Positions 31,541-41,532 of a DNA stretch of 64,000 bases are shown here, in pieces. The stretch comes from a virus, in IMG/VR virus record IMGVR_UViG_3300043411_002794, positions 62,001 to 126,000 of that record. The stretch is one strand, 5' to 3'. Within the stretch, counting starts at the first letter, position 1. Every line of letters begins with the position of its first letter. The notes beneath the pieces were generated by a model. The model ran no database searches, was not told the origin of the DNA, and saw only the letters and a list, made by a program, of their open reading frames with translations. The position numbers were made by a program, and so were the translations under genes.

Positions 31541-33274
31541 CTACTGGGAGAGCGGGGTAACCCCGGTAGTCACGGCGCGACGACGCGGCGGCGGAGCGGT
31601 TACGGCGCCGCCCGGCAAGCTGGCGGGACGCGCCCGCTCCTTGCAGAACGTGCGGATCGCTTCGACGTCTTCGGCCGCCAACTTGGTCAGCGGGATGATG
31701 TTGCTGGCGGCTTGGATGAAGTCCGTCAGTTGCGGCGTGGCGGCTTTGGTCGGATCGGTCCCGGACCGACCACCGGTCTTGTGTTGCTCGAAGGAAATGA
31801 AGCGGGCTTCCTTGACGAGCTCTTCGATTTCGGAGCCGACCCAGCCTTCGGTGCGTTCGAGCAGGGTGTCCCAGTCGGCCGTCGAGAGCGGCAGGTCTTC
31901 GAACTTGTCGCCCCGCTTGGCCAAGTGGATCTTGAGGATTTGGCGACGTTCTTCCATGCTCGGCACGTCGACGAAGAACACGGCATCGAAGCGACCCGAA
32001 CGGAGGAACTCCGGCGGGATGCCCTTGGTGCGGTTCATCGTCATGATCACGAAGGTGCGATCCTGCTTGCTGGCGAGCCAGCTCAGCAACTGACCGAACA
32101 CGCGCTGCGTAACGCCCGAGTCGCCGCGGCCGTCGTGGGCGTTACCCCACGCCTTGTCGGCTTCGTCGATGAGCAGCACGCAGCCCTGCTGGGCCGAGAT
32201 CTGGCGGATGGCGTCCCGCATACGGGCTTCCGACTCGCCGACCAACGAACCGAACACGGCGCCGACGTCCATGATGTAGACGGGCAGGTTCAGCAGGCGG
32301 CCGGTGGCCAGGGCGACCATCGACTTACCGGTACCCGGCACGCCGAGGAGCACGGCACCCTTGGGATAGTCCAAGCGGGCCACGCGGGCGTCACGCCCGT
32401 ACGCCAAGGCGCGGCGGCCGACGAACTCGAGGAAGTTTTCGTAGCCGCCGATTTCGTTACGGTTGGCGACGACTTCTTCGTGGATGTAGGTCAGCACTTC
32501 GCCCTTGCGGATGATCTGCGCCTTCTCGTCTTTGATGAGCTTGAGCATTTCGGGCGTGAAGCCCTTGTGCCGCACCAAGCACTTGGAGAGCGTATTTTCC
32601 GCTTCGGCGGCGGTGAGGCCGAGCAGGTTCGCCACGATCGCATCGCGGAGGTCGTCCGGGCAGGCGGTCTTGCTGGCGTCGGTGGTGCCGATCGAGGCCG
32701 ACTCGCGGACGTAGTCGAACACGGCACGGAGCTTGTCTTCGTCCGGCAGCGAGAATTCGAGCACGGTCATGCAGCTGCGGAGATTCTTGTGGATCTCCAG
32801 GCTCGGGCTGGTGATCACGACCGGGCAACGGCGGCGTTCGTTATTCAGCCGCACGCTTTCGACCAACGAACGGAAGGCCCGACGGACGACCGGATTGATG
32901 AAGAAGTCCGGCATGTCGCGCATCACGAAGATGCACTTGCCGGGCCACTTGGCGTCGGCCAGGGAGCGGAGCGCGGCAGCGGCGTCGCGGTACTTCTCGT
33001 TCGCGAACTCGGTCGGTACGGCCTGACCTTCGCCGGCCAACTGGAACCCTTCGAAATGGTCCCAAGTGTAGACGCTCATCTGCAGCTTCTTGGCAGTGCG
33101 AACGACCTCTTTCTCGACGCGCTTTTCTTCGCTCGTCGGCACGTACATCGCCTGGTAACCGGCACGGATGTATTCGGAGAGCTGATCCCCGAACGTGGTG
33201 TCATTGAGGCCATCTTTTTCCAGCAGACCGGAAACGGCGGCGGCAGAAGCGGGAGCGGTATTACGACTCATCAT
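31541..33274 (-). CDS. Ycf46-like AAA+ ATPase (577 aa)
   Basis: Two-part layout typical of Ycf46. A degenerate N-terminal AAA domain (RAGYQAMYVPTSEEKRVEKE near 37-56, CIFVMRDMPDFF near 114) is followed by an active domain. The active domain has Walker A GVPGTGKS at 311-318, pore-loop-like FGSLVGESEAR at 341-351, Walker B LLIDEAD at 367-373, sensor TMNR near 412 and Arg-finger region LRSGRFD at 424-430. Such ATPases remodel proteins; the target is unknown. It is the upstream member of the DUF1257/DUF2997 module. Confidence 0.88.
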   Translation of the reverse strand: MMSRNTAPASAAAVSGLLEKDGLNDTTFGDQLSEYIRAGYQAMYVPTSEEKRVEKEVVRTAKKLQMSVYTWDHFEGFQLAGEGQAVPTEFANEKYRDAAAALRSLADAKWPGKCIFVMRDMPDFFINPVVRRAFRSLVESVRLNNERRRCPVVITSPSLEIHKNLRSCMTVLEFSLPDEDKLRAVFDYVRESASIGTTDASKTACPDDLRDAIVANLLGLTAAEAENTLSKCLVRHKGFTPEMLKLIKDEKAQIIRKGEVLTYIHEEVVANRNEIGGYENFLEFVGRRALAYGRDARVARLDYPKGAVLLGVPGTGKSMVALATGRLLNLPVYIMDVGAVFGSLVGESEARMRDAIRQISAQQGCVLLIDEADKAWGNAHDGRGDSGVTQRVFGQLLSWLASKQDRTFVIMTMNRTKGIPPEFLRSGRFDAVFFVDVPSMEERRQILKIHLAKRGDKFEDLPLSTADWDTLLERTEGWVGSEIEELVKEARFISFEQHKTGGRSGTDPTKAATPQLTDFIQAASNIIPLTKLAAEDVEAIRTFCKERARPASLPGGAVTAPPPRRRAVTTGVTPLSQ

Positions 33275-33280
33275 GAATCC

Positions 33281-33943
33281 TTATTGACTAGCAACTTGCG
33301 ACAAATGACGGACGATGCCACGCGCATCGCCCGTTCTCAGTTCCAACCCTTCGAGCTGCTTGGCCAGCAACCCGAAGCGAAAACGTACGATCTTGTTGAT
33401 CTCGTTCGTCTTCTCTTGTTCTACGGCGTACATGGCAGCGAACATCTCCGGATCATCGGAAAAGTCGTTCTGCACGAAGGCCTGGGTGTTGCGCGCGGCA
33501 ATCCGGAGCACGTCCGGCGCCTGCATGATTCCCTCTGCGTCCAGCGTATAGCCGATGTACGCACGAATTTCTTCGGTAAAGGGCTCCTCGTCTTCCGGCG
33601 GCGAAATCAGCAGGGCCTCAGTAATGCCCCAAGCGATCTCTAGCGCGTCGGCGGGATCCCACAGTTCCGGATTCCAACTGCCGCCGGCTAGTACATTGCA
33701 AAATGCAATGAACGTCGGCAGTGATTTGTAAAAGTCATCGGTGACGAGCAATTGTACCCCGGTCATCAGCCGATCGAAGTTCGGCCCCGACAGGGCAACA
33801 CCGAAGTCTTGCTCGACCTCCATTGCGATCGTCGCCGGATCCCATTTCAACCCCTCCGTGCCGTACTTGTCCAAGAACAAGACCAGCAAGGTCGTCGTAA
33901 ACGCGTCGGGGTTAGTCCACATTTCTTGCGGTTGGGTCGGCAT
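33281..33943 (-). CDS. Hypothetical protein (220 aa)
   Basis: Not recognised. Helical and acidic, with an N-terminal MPTQPQEMW segment and no cysteine pairs. It ends six bases before the AAA+ start and is probably co-transcribed with it. Confidence 0.7.
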   Translation of the reverse strand: MPTQPQEMWTNPDAFTTTLLVLFLDKYGTEGLKWDPATIAMEVEQDFGVALSGPNFDRLMTGVQLLVTDDFYKSLPTFIAFCNVLAGGSWNPELWDPADALEIAWGITEALLISPPEDEEPFTEEIRAYIGYTLDAEGIMQAPDVLRIAARNTQAFVQNDFSDDPEMFAAMYAVEQEKTNEINKIVRFRFGLLAKQLEGLELRTGDARGIVRHLSQVASQ

Positions 33944-34352
33944 TGTGCACTCCCTGCAGGCAGCGACGAAGGACTACGTTGAGATCGTATGCCAGCGTTT
34001 CCATGACCGGGGCAGGTAGTACGTCATACCGCTCGCCGGTCTCCAGATCCAGGATCTGTTTGACGTTGGTGTAGACAAAATAGCGACCGTCGAGGATCGC
34101 TGCGATGCGCGTTTCTGTTTCGGTCGGCGGATCGGCCGCGACGTACCGAAGAATGTCTTGGACCTGCTGGACCTCCACGGAGATCTTATCCAGCACGTCA
34201 CCGAAGAGAAGCAAATGGGCCGCCAACGCATCGATCTCCTCGTCGTCTGCGGGCAGCGGTCGCTGCAGCAGCTCCTTGAAGATCCACCGTTGCCGCAAGC
34301 GGCTCCGGGGCGTCGGCGGCCCACCTGAACGCAGATAGGCGGAAAACTTCAT
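33912..34352 (-). CDS. Hypothetical protein (146 aa)
   Basis: Not recognised. ATG 34352 shares bases with the previous stop (TAATG). Helical, with a short beta segment (GRYFVYTNVKQILDL) near residue 95. Overlaps the next gene by 32 bases. Confidence 0.65.
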   Translation of the reverse strand: MKFSAYLRSGGPPTPRSRLRQRWIFKELLQRPLPADDEEIDALAAHLLLFGDVLDKISVEVQQVQDILRYVAADPPTETETRIAAILDGRYFVYTNVKQILDLETGERYDVLPAPVMETLAYDLNVVLRRCLQGVHNADPTARNVD

Positions 34353-34645
34353 TAGAGGCCGCGCAACAGACCGAAGTCCTGGCGGTAACCCGCAACAGGA
34401 ATTCGACCCATGTACACGTCGTCGTTGGAGTTCCCCTCCGCATCGACCGGATACGTCCCGCTTTGGGACGAAATCCCGCAACCGGCCAGGCCGAGCTCGC
34501 CCGCCACCTTGATCGCCATCTCGCGAGCTTGCAGCGATAAAAGCGGCTCAGGGCTGTTGGCCTGCAGTACAACGGTGGCCCCGCGGCCATCCGGATTCAA
34601 CTTCGTCAGTTCAGTGCCGGCGGCGTTCGCCTTCACGACTTCCAT
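34352..34645 (-). CDS. Hypothetical protein (97 aa)
   Basis: Not recognised. MEVVKANAAGTELTKLNPDG start, then an alternating hydrophobic pattern typical of a small beta domain. It could be a minor virion or regulatory protein. Confidence 0.6.
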   Translation of the reverse strand: MEVVKANAAGTELTKLNPDGRGATVVLQANSPEPLLSLQAREMAIKVAGELGLAGCGISSQSGTYPVDAEGNSNDDVYMGRIPVAGYRQDFGLLRGL

Positions 34646-34656
34646 GACACGATCTC

Positions 34657-35139
34657 CTAAACAGAATTGGTGGGAATCAAACCGTCGGGAAGTTTAATCC
34701 CTGCCGCAACTTCCAGCAACGTCGTAGGCACCGTCAGGGTGCCGAGTGGGCGGTCATTGACGAGCAACCCCCACGAGATACCGTCTTCATTGATGATCGC
34801 GTGCGGGTCGAGGCCGTCCATCACAAGTCCGGCCAACGGCGAACCTGCCGACTGCGGGTCGAGCACGTCGGGAAGGATCGCATAGCCGTTCGTCAGCTTG
34901 GCGAGCCATTCGTTAAGTAGCGGCGGAGCGCGGTCGCTGTGTTTGAGGAAGCGGCACGAGTTCTCGGCCAGCGTCGTCCAGAGGATCCGCGGCTTCGTGA
35001 TCTGTGCCGCCGCCGTAAAGTGAGCAAAATGATCGAGCAGCGCGTTGGCGAGATCACGGCTCAGGTGCACGAACCCGCAGGCAATATGCTGGTTCGGATT
35101 GTTGGTGATCTGGTCGACTACAGACAGTAATAGGTTCAT
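34657..35139 (-). CDS. Hypothetical protein (160 aa)
   Basis: Not recognised. The N-terminal half is helical and the C-terminal half beta-rich (GISWGLLVNDRPLGTLTV). No motifs seen. Confidence 0.65.
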   Translation of the reverse strand: MNLLLSVVDQITNNPNQHIACGFVHLSRDLANALLDHFAHFTAAAQITKPRILWTTLAENSCRFLKHSDRAPPLLNEWLAKLTNGYAILPDVLDPQSAGSPLAGLVMDGLDPHAIINEDGISWGLLVNDRPLGTLTVPTTLLEVAAGIKLPDGLIPTNSV

Positions 35140-35142
35140 GCG

Positions 35143-35331
35143 TTATCGCAGTGAAAGGCCCTGACAGGCGAGCAGCAACGCAGCTGCCCGCGACGTGCGT
35201 GTGGATGCGACGCCGCCGGGAGAATCAACGAAGGGGCGGTTGAACCGCTTCTTCAGATCCTTCTCCCGACAACACCGTTTGTACTTCTGCCCGCTGCCGC
35301 AGCGACACGGCTGGTTTCTTCCCGTCCTCAT
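35143..35331 (-). CDS. SEC-C motif protein (62 aa)
   Basis: GRNQPCRCGSGQKYKRCC (residues 4-21) is the zinc-binding SEC-C motif (Cys9, Cys11, Cys20, Cys21), best known at the C-terminus of SecA and of many small proteins. It starts at ATG 35331 with GAGGAG upstream, 107 bases inside the previous gene. A +1 shift instead would place the motif at the C-terminus of that gene, its usual position. Confidence 0.8.
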   Translation of the reverse strand: MRTGRNQPCRCGSGQKYKRCCREKDLKKRFNRPFVDSPGGVASTRTSRAAALLLACQGLSLR

Positions 35332-35773
35332 TTCCTGGCTCCTCAGGATTGGCGATGACATACGCGTGCTGGGACGCGAAATAAGTCGCCAGTAAGGCTT
35401 CGTCGGCGTAATACGTTTCAGCTATTTCAACTAACAGCTGCTCCTCGAAGACCTTCCGCAACGCCGCGGCGATCTTCGAGAGATGTTTGTGATACCCTAC
35501 TTTCCTAGCGGCCTTCAAGACGGCCTGCAGTTCCGGATTCTGCAGACACAGGGTCTCGAAGCGGTGGACGTCGCAAACGCGATTGTCGCAACCGACGGGG
35601 CCGACCGAACGCAGGACGGGTGTCGCCGGGACCGTTTCACCCAGAACTTCCTCCGGGCGTCGCAGGCGGTAGATGCCGCCGCCGTAGCCCGAGAACAAGT
35701 CGGTTTGATGCTCCACGCGGATAGGTACGGCGGGACCTTCATCGAACGGGGCTAATGTCGGTGGTCGTCTCAT
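35225..35773 (-). CDS. Hypothetical protein (182 aa)
   Basis: Not recognised. ATG 35773 is chosen because upstream starts lie in the 35808-35817 hairpin arm. It has a Cys pair (CDNRVC) and a helical second half. Its last ~35 codons run in another frame over the SEC-C gene. Confidence 0.55.
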   Translation of the reverse strand: MRRPPTLAPFDEGPAVPIRVEHQTDLFSGYGGGIYRLRRPEEVLGETVPATPVLRSVGPVGCDNRVCDVHRFETLCLQNPELQAVLKAARKVGYHKHLSKIAAALRKVFEEQLLVEIAETYYADEALLATYFASQHAYVIANPEEPGNEDGKKPAVSLRQRAEVQTVLSGEGSEEAVQPPLR

Positions 35774-35807
35774 AGCTAAGGAAAAATCCCGATATGTAAG
35801 AAACAGC

Positions 35808-35877
35808 CCGACCACCATAAGAAATTGGAGTGCTTGCACCGAAGTGCTTGCACCGCCAACCTCTTAGGTGGTCGGGT
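35808..35877. promoter_or_regulatory. Inverted repeat enclosing two tandem palindromes
   Basis: 10-bp arms cccgaccacc (35808-35817) and ggtggtcggg (35868-35877) bracket two copies of gtgcttgcaccg (35831-35842, 35845-35856), each holding the palindrome gtgc-tt-gcac. It fills most of the gap between two leftward genes. It could be a terminator (T-rich bases follow the arm) combined with a repressor site. Confidence 0.55.
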
Positions 35878-35883
35878 TTAGGG

Positions 35884-36189
35884 CTAGACGACGATCAACT
35901 GCCGAGCCAGGCCAAAGTCTTGACCCTGGCAGATGGCTTCGAAAATCTTCGGAACGACGCGTGCGGCCGTGTCGTGTTCGATGCCTTGTTGCACCACCTC
36001 GTCGACGGCCAACTCGGCGATCCGCGCACGGCGGCGCCAAAGATAATCGTGCGGCAGTTCGTCGCGACGACGGCGAAATGCGACGATCTCCGCCGTGGCC
36101 AAGGCGTTGGACAACGCCGTGGTCACGATCACGCGAAGAGCGGCCATTGACGAAACGGGGGAAGTAGCGACCTGGGTCATCTGGGTCAT
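35884..36189 (-). CDS. Hypothetical protein (101 aa)
   Basis: Not recognised. Helical with a basic centre (FRRRRDELPHDYLWRRRARI), so nucleic-acid contact is possible. It ends just before the 35808-35877 element. Confidence 0.65.
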   Translation of the reverse strand: MTQMTQVATSPVSSMAALRVIVTTALSNALATAEIVAFRRRRDELPHDYLWRRRARIAELAVDEVVQQGIEHDTAARVVPKIFEAICQGQDFGLARQLIVV

Positions 36190-36214
36190 GATGCGTTCCT
36201 TCTAGAAAATGGGA

Positions 36215-36508
36215 CTAGGTCGACTTCGACGCGGCGACGCGATCTCGCAGCTCCTCGAGGAGCGCTACGAGAGTACGTCGCTTTTTGTCAAAGTCACGGC
36301 GAGCAGTGTAAGCACGTGCTAGACTCACTTCCGCAAGTTTTAGCACGTACTCAGACGCGTTCGTCATCCAGGCATCCGCCTGGTCTGCGAACGTGCGGAC
36401 ACGTTCCAGCAAAGGAACGTCGGTGGTGCCGGAGCGAAACCGGCTGAGACAGGCCGACCCGTCATCGACGAGTACGAGCCATTGATCTACCAGTAACGGG
36501 TGCAACAC
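36215..36508 (-). CDS. Hypothetical protein (97 aa)
   Basis: Not recognised. Helical, with a basic C-terminal helix (RRDFDKKRRTLVALLEELRD). No motifs. Confidence 0.6.
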   Translation of the reverse strand: MLHPLLVDQWLVLVDDGSACLSRFRSGTTDVPLLERVRTFADQADAWMTNASEYVLKLAEVSLARAYTARRDFDKKRRTLVALLEELRDRVAASKST

Positions 36509-36540
36509 TTGGCGTTCCTTTGCTGAGGGTTGACGCAGCT

Positions 36541-36828
36541 CTAAGCTGCAGTCGTTAGGATCGTCCTCGCCCGGCGCGAAGCGATCAGATGCCCGAGCCC
36601 GTAACGAACGGGCACCGGAAAGTGCTGAACGAAGTCGTAGCGTTCAGTCACCAAGAGATTGTCCCAGCGGGCCGGAGCTCGTCCGAGCTCCTCCAACTGG
36701 GATGCGCATTCGGCGTCGTCGAAACGACGCTGGTCCGTATGTCCGAGGTTTTTGTATAACCGACGAGCAACGGGACCGAGAGTCCGAAGACCCTCACGAT
36801 CAAAGATACGCCGCGTTTGCGGTCGCAT
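36541..36828 (-). CDS. Hypothetical protein (95 aa)
   Basis: Not recognised. ATG 36828 has GAGG upstream; GTG 36834 would add two residues. Arg-rich and helical; it may bind nucleic acid. Confidence 0.6.
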   Translation of the reverse strand: MRPQTRRIFDREGLRTLGPVARRLYKNLGHTDQRRFDDAECASQLEELGRAPARWDNLLVTERYDFVQHFPVPVRYGLGHLIASRRARTILTTAA

Positions 36829-36907
36829 ACACACCTCAACGAGTGAGTACCTGTTTGCGCAGGACTACCAATCGGCACACCGTATATGCCCGATTTTTCG
36901 GCTCGTT

Positions 36908-37225
36908 TTAGGTGCTCCGGAAGTGGAGCATGACCGTCTTTCCAGTGCGATTCGTGACGGCGAACGAATAGGCCTTCGTGTTCAATAGTTTACGGAGTTT
37001 GTTCTGTCCTTCGGGTGACAACTCCTGCAAACAGTCGAAGGTGGACTTGATGATATCGCGTTGCTTCTTCGCAGACTCGTCGCGGCTGCATTGCGTACAG
37101 CCTGGTCGCAAGTTGTTAAGCTGCTTTGACGGAATCTTGAGACACGGGATCTCGGCTAGGAACTTTGTGTTGCGAAGCATGGCCGCAACCGTCTCATGTG
37201 TGATGACGGTATTAGTTCGCTGCAT
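36908..37225 (-). CDS. Hypothetical protein (105 aa)
   Basis: Not recognised. It contains a CTQC pair near residue 43 and a helical basic middle. It is the last small unknown gene before the fibre locus. Confidence 0.6.
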   Translation of the reverse strand: MQRTNTVITHETVAAMLRNTKFLAEIPCLKIPSKQLNNLRPGCTQCSRDESAKKQRDIIKSTFDCLQELSPEGQNKLRKLLNTKAYSFAVTNRTGKTVMLHFRST

Positions 37226-37227
37226 GA

Positions 37228-39154
<1,927 letters not shown>

Positions 39155-39161
<7 letters not shown>

Positions 39162-40273
39162 ATCTGCTCCAGATAGTCGGCCCAGTTTTCAGCCATCTTT
39201 GCGATTGTGAAATGCTCTTCGACAACTTGCTTCGCGTGTGCTGCGACACGTGTTCCGCGCGCACTGACGGCTTCTTCGCAGGCGGCGGCCAGGGTTTGCG
39301 GATCAGGGTTCACCGGTACTTCGATCACCAGTTCGCCAAACTTCCGTTGTAGCTCCGGCACGCTTCCGACCGGCGTTGCAACCACGGGCGTTCCGGCGAA
39401 CCAAGCTTCTAACATGGCAAGGCTGCAGGCTTCGTAGTGACTGGCAACCACCAACGCATCAAGGCCTGCTAGGACGTCACCGACGCGAGGCTCCGGCATG
39501 AAGCAACGGATCTTTCCGTCAGAGACATCCGCCAACTCCAGTAAATCCGCGGCCGGACTAAAGTAGTTGATCTGGTCACGACCATAGTAGACTACGCGGA
39601 AATTAGTCGGCAAGTAAGTTGCGGCGCGGGCAAGTGCGGCGTAGTTCTTTTCCGGCGAGTGGCGGCCGATGTGCCCGACTACTTTTTCGTCGGTTACGCC
39701 CCACATGGCTCGCTGGGCGTCACGACCGTACTGCGGCGTAATATGTGCCGTGTCACAGCCGTTATAGATTACGTGCCGCGGTAAACCCTGCAGCCCGGGG
39801 CGGTCGTCAAAGAATCTCAATGCGGCCTCCGCGCAGCCGACTAAATGCGTCAGACCGGAGATGGGGATGCGCGGCGGAGTTTCCGTCATCGTGGCGTGCG
39901 AGCAACAGATGCGGGGAATCGTAATGCCGGGAAACCAGCTTTCTACGTTGATGCCGCCCCACAGCAGAATCATGTCGGCGTTTTCAGCGACCGCTGCAAC
40001 GGCTCGTTGAAAAGTTGGATGCGTCTTGTAGATGTCCGCCGGATCTGGATTGAACGGATGCGCTATTGGTGCGCGTCGTACCGTTTCATTCGTGTGCAGC
40101 TGCGTGAACTTGGCGGCCGTACGGCAAAGCAGCGGGTCGGCACCACCGTAACCATTCAAGCATAAGCCCGTCCACTGTATGCGGTCGCGCGGTACGTATT
40201 GCAACAACTGGTTAATCCATCGCTCGGCCCCGCCCAGCGAGAAGTTCGGAGTTACGAGTGCTACTTTGGTCAT
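39155..40273 (-). CDS. Glycosyltransferase, GT4-like (GT-B fold)
   Basis: 372 residues from ATG 40273, coupled to the previous stop (ATGA). N-terminal VTPNFSLGGAERW, a central HIGRHSPEKNY and the C-terminal EACSLAMLEAWFAGTPVVAT with GSVPEL form the usual donor-site pattern of GT4 enzymes. It would add a nucleotide-activated sugar to an acceptor, possibly the fibre. Confidence 0.9.
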
Positions 40274-40875
40274 AACCAACTCCCTGCCCAGTGATGAATT
40301 GCATACGCGTCCGGAAACGCCTCGTGCCGTCTGTGCTTTTCAGTCCAGGGGTACGGATAGAACAACTCCGGACCGTACGCAACGACTTCCGGCAGGAAAC
40401 GATATGGTCGCCATGCTTCTGTGAGCAGGCCGGGACCAGTTGCTGATGCCTGATGCATACGAGAAGTGATTCGCGACGGTAGCATCGCCAACGCGGCCTT
40501 AATCACTACCTGCGACGGCACGGCCGCAATAAAACCGGCTGAGACCATGTCCGGCTTCTCGCCCGCCCCGACGAAGTCAGCATCTTGTAGCAGCGGCTCG
40601 ATGTTTTTCTGACAGATGAAGTCCGTGTCGAGATACACACCGCCAAAACGATGAAGCACTTCATAACGAAGTACGTCAGACAACTGCGCGGCGTTCCGCG
40701 CTTCGCCGATATGCGACGCATTTACGAGCGGCTGCAGTTGCTCCGGCCTGTTCCATTCGATCATTACCCATCCGGGGTGTAGCTCTCGCCAGCTCCGTCC
40801 AAATTCAACGAACTCGTCGGGCATTGGCTTTTCGCCGACCCAAATACGGTGGAAGATCTTGGGGATGCGTAGCAT
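40270..40875 (-). CDS. Glycosyltransferase, GT32-like (DXD)
   Basis: IPKIFHRIWVGEKPMP at the start and SDVLRYEVLHRFGGVYLDTD (66-85) mark the DXD sugar-binding family of GT-A glycosyltransferases, with Asp83 and Asp85 coordinating the metal. The gene begins within the 3' end of the GT25-like gene. Confidence 0.88.
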   Translation of the reverse strand: MLRIPKIFHRIWVGEKPMPDEFVEFGRSWRELHPGWVMIEWNRPEQLQPLVNASHIGEARNAAQLSDVLRYEVLHRFGGVYLDTDFICQKNIEPLLQDADFVGAGEKPDMVSAGFIAAVPSQVVIKAALAMLPSRITSRMHQASATGPGLLTEAWRPYRFLPEVVAYGPELFYPYPWTEKHRRHEAFPDAYAIHHWAGSWL

Positions 40876-41525
40876 TCAGTGTTCCAGCGACAGAGGTCGT
40901 AAAACTGCGGGTTGAACGCGGCACGAATATCAGAGTCGGAGACGTCGGCAATGCACAAGTTCGGTTGTGCGACAAATACACCCGGGTCGTCGGCGAACAG
41001 CGTAGCCAGCGACAGATCTGCGCTGGCAGTGAAGTGCCGATACTGTCGCAAGATTGGACCGAATGCGGTCGCATCAATCAACATCGCCCAGGTGCCGCAG
41101 GTCTTGTTCGGATGGTAAAAACCCGGCACCCTGCTCGACTGTACGGAAGACCAATGCAATTGCGAGGCGCCGAGATAAACCAGTTTCCACGGCGGTAGTA
41201 CGTTAAGTCGTGCGAGTTGCGCATTGAATTCTTTGTGCAGCAGCACGTCGTCTTCAAAAATCGCAATGCGCCGGTACCCGTTCAGCTGTGCGCACTCAAG
41301 CATGGCGATGTGCGACAGTAAGCAGGCCAACGCACCGGGCGTGCGTAGGTTCTTTTTCGTTGCCGCGTGATTCCAGTACCGTGCCTGAAACTCCGGCGAG
41401 AGTCCGTCGATTGCCGGGAATCGTGTTACGGGCTGGTCGCAAGCGTCAAATTGTGCTTTGACGCAATTCCAGCGATCGGGACGCCGGTCGAGGTTGAGCA
41501 CGAAGACTTTGTCGACGGGAAGCAT
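40764..41525 (-). CDS. Glycosyltransferase, GT25-like (254 aa)
   Basis: GT25 enzymes include LPS galactosyltransferases and, in animals, the collagen galactosyltransferases. NLDRRPDRW (11-19), GALACLLSHI (64-73) and the acidic EDD motif (91-93) are present. The last ~37 codons overlap the next gene in another frame and look like shadow, so the product may be shorter. It lies right after a collagen-like gene, and collagen glycosylation is a plausible role. Confidence 0.85.
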   Translation of the reverse strand: MLPVDKVFVLNLDRRPDRWNCVKAQFDACDQPVTRFPAIDGLSPEFQARYWNHAATKKNLRTPGALACLLSHIAMLECAQLNGYRRIAIFEDDVLLHKEFNAQLARLNVLPPWKLVYLGASQLHWSSVQSSRVPGFYHPNKTCGTWAMLIDATAFGPILRQYRHFTASADLSLATLFADDPGVFVAQPNLCIADVSDSDIRAAFNPQFYDLCRWNTECYASPRSSTVFGSAKSQCPTSSLNLDGAGESYTPDG

Positions 41526-41532
41526 TAGGCGA

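Noticed and set aside
31301-33643. 780-codon rightward open frame
   Set aside because: Antisense to the AAA+ gene, low-complexity and without motifs.
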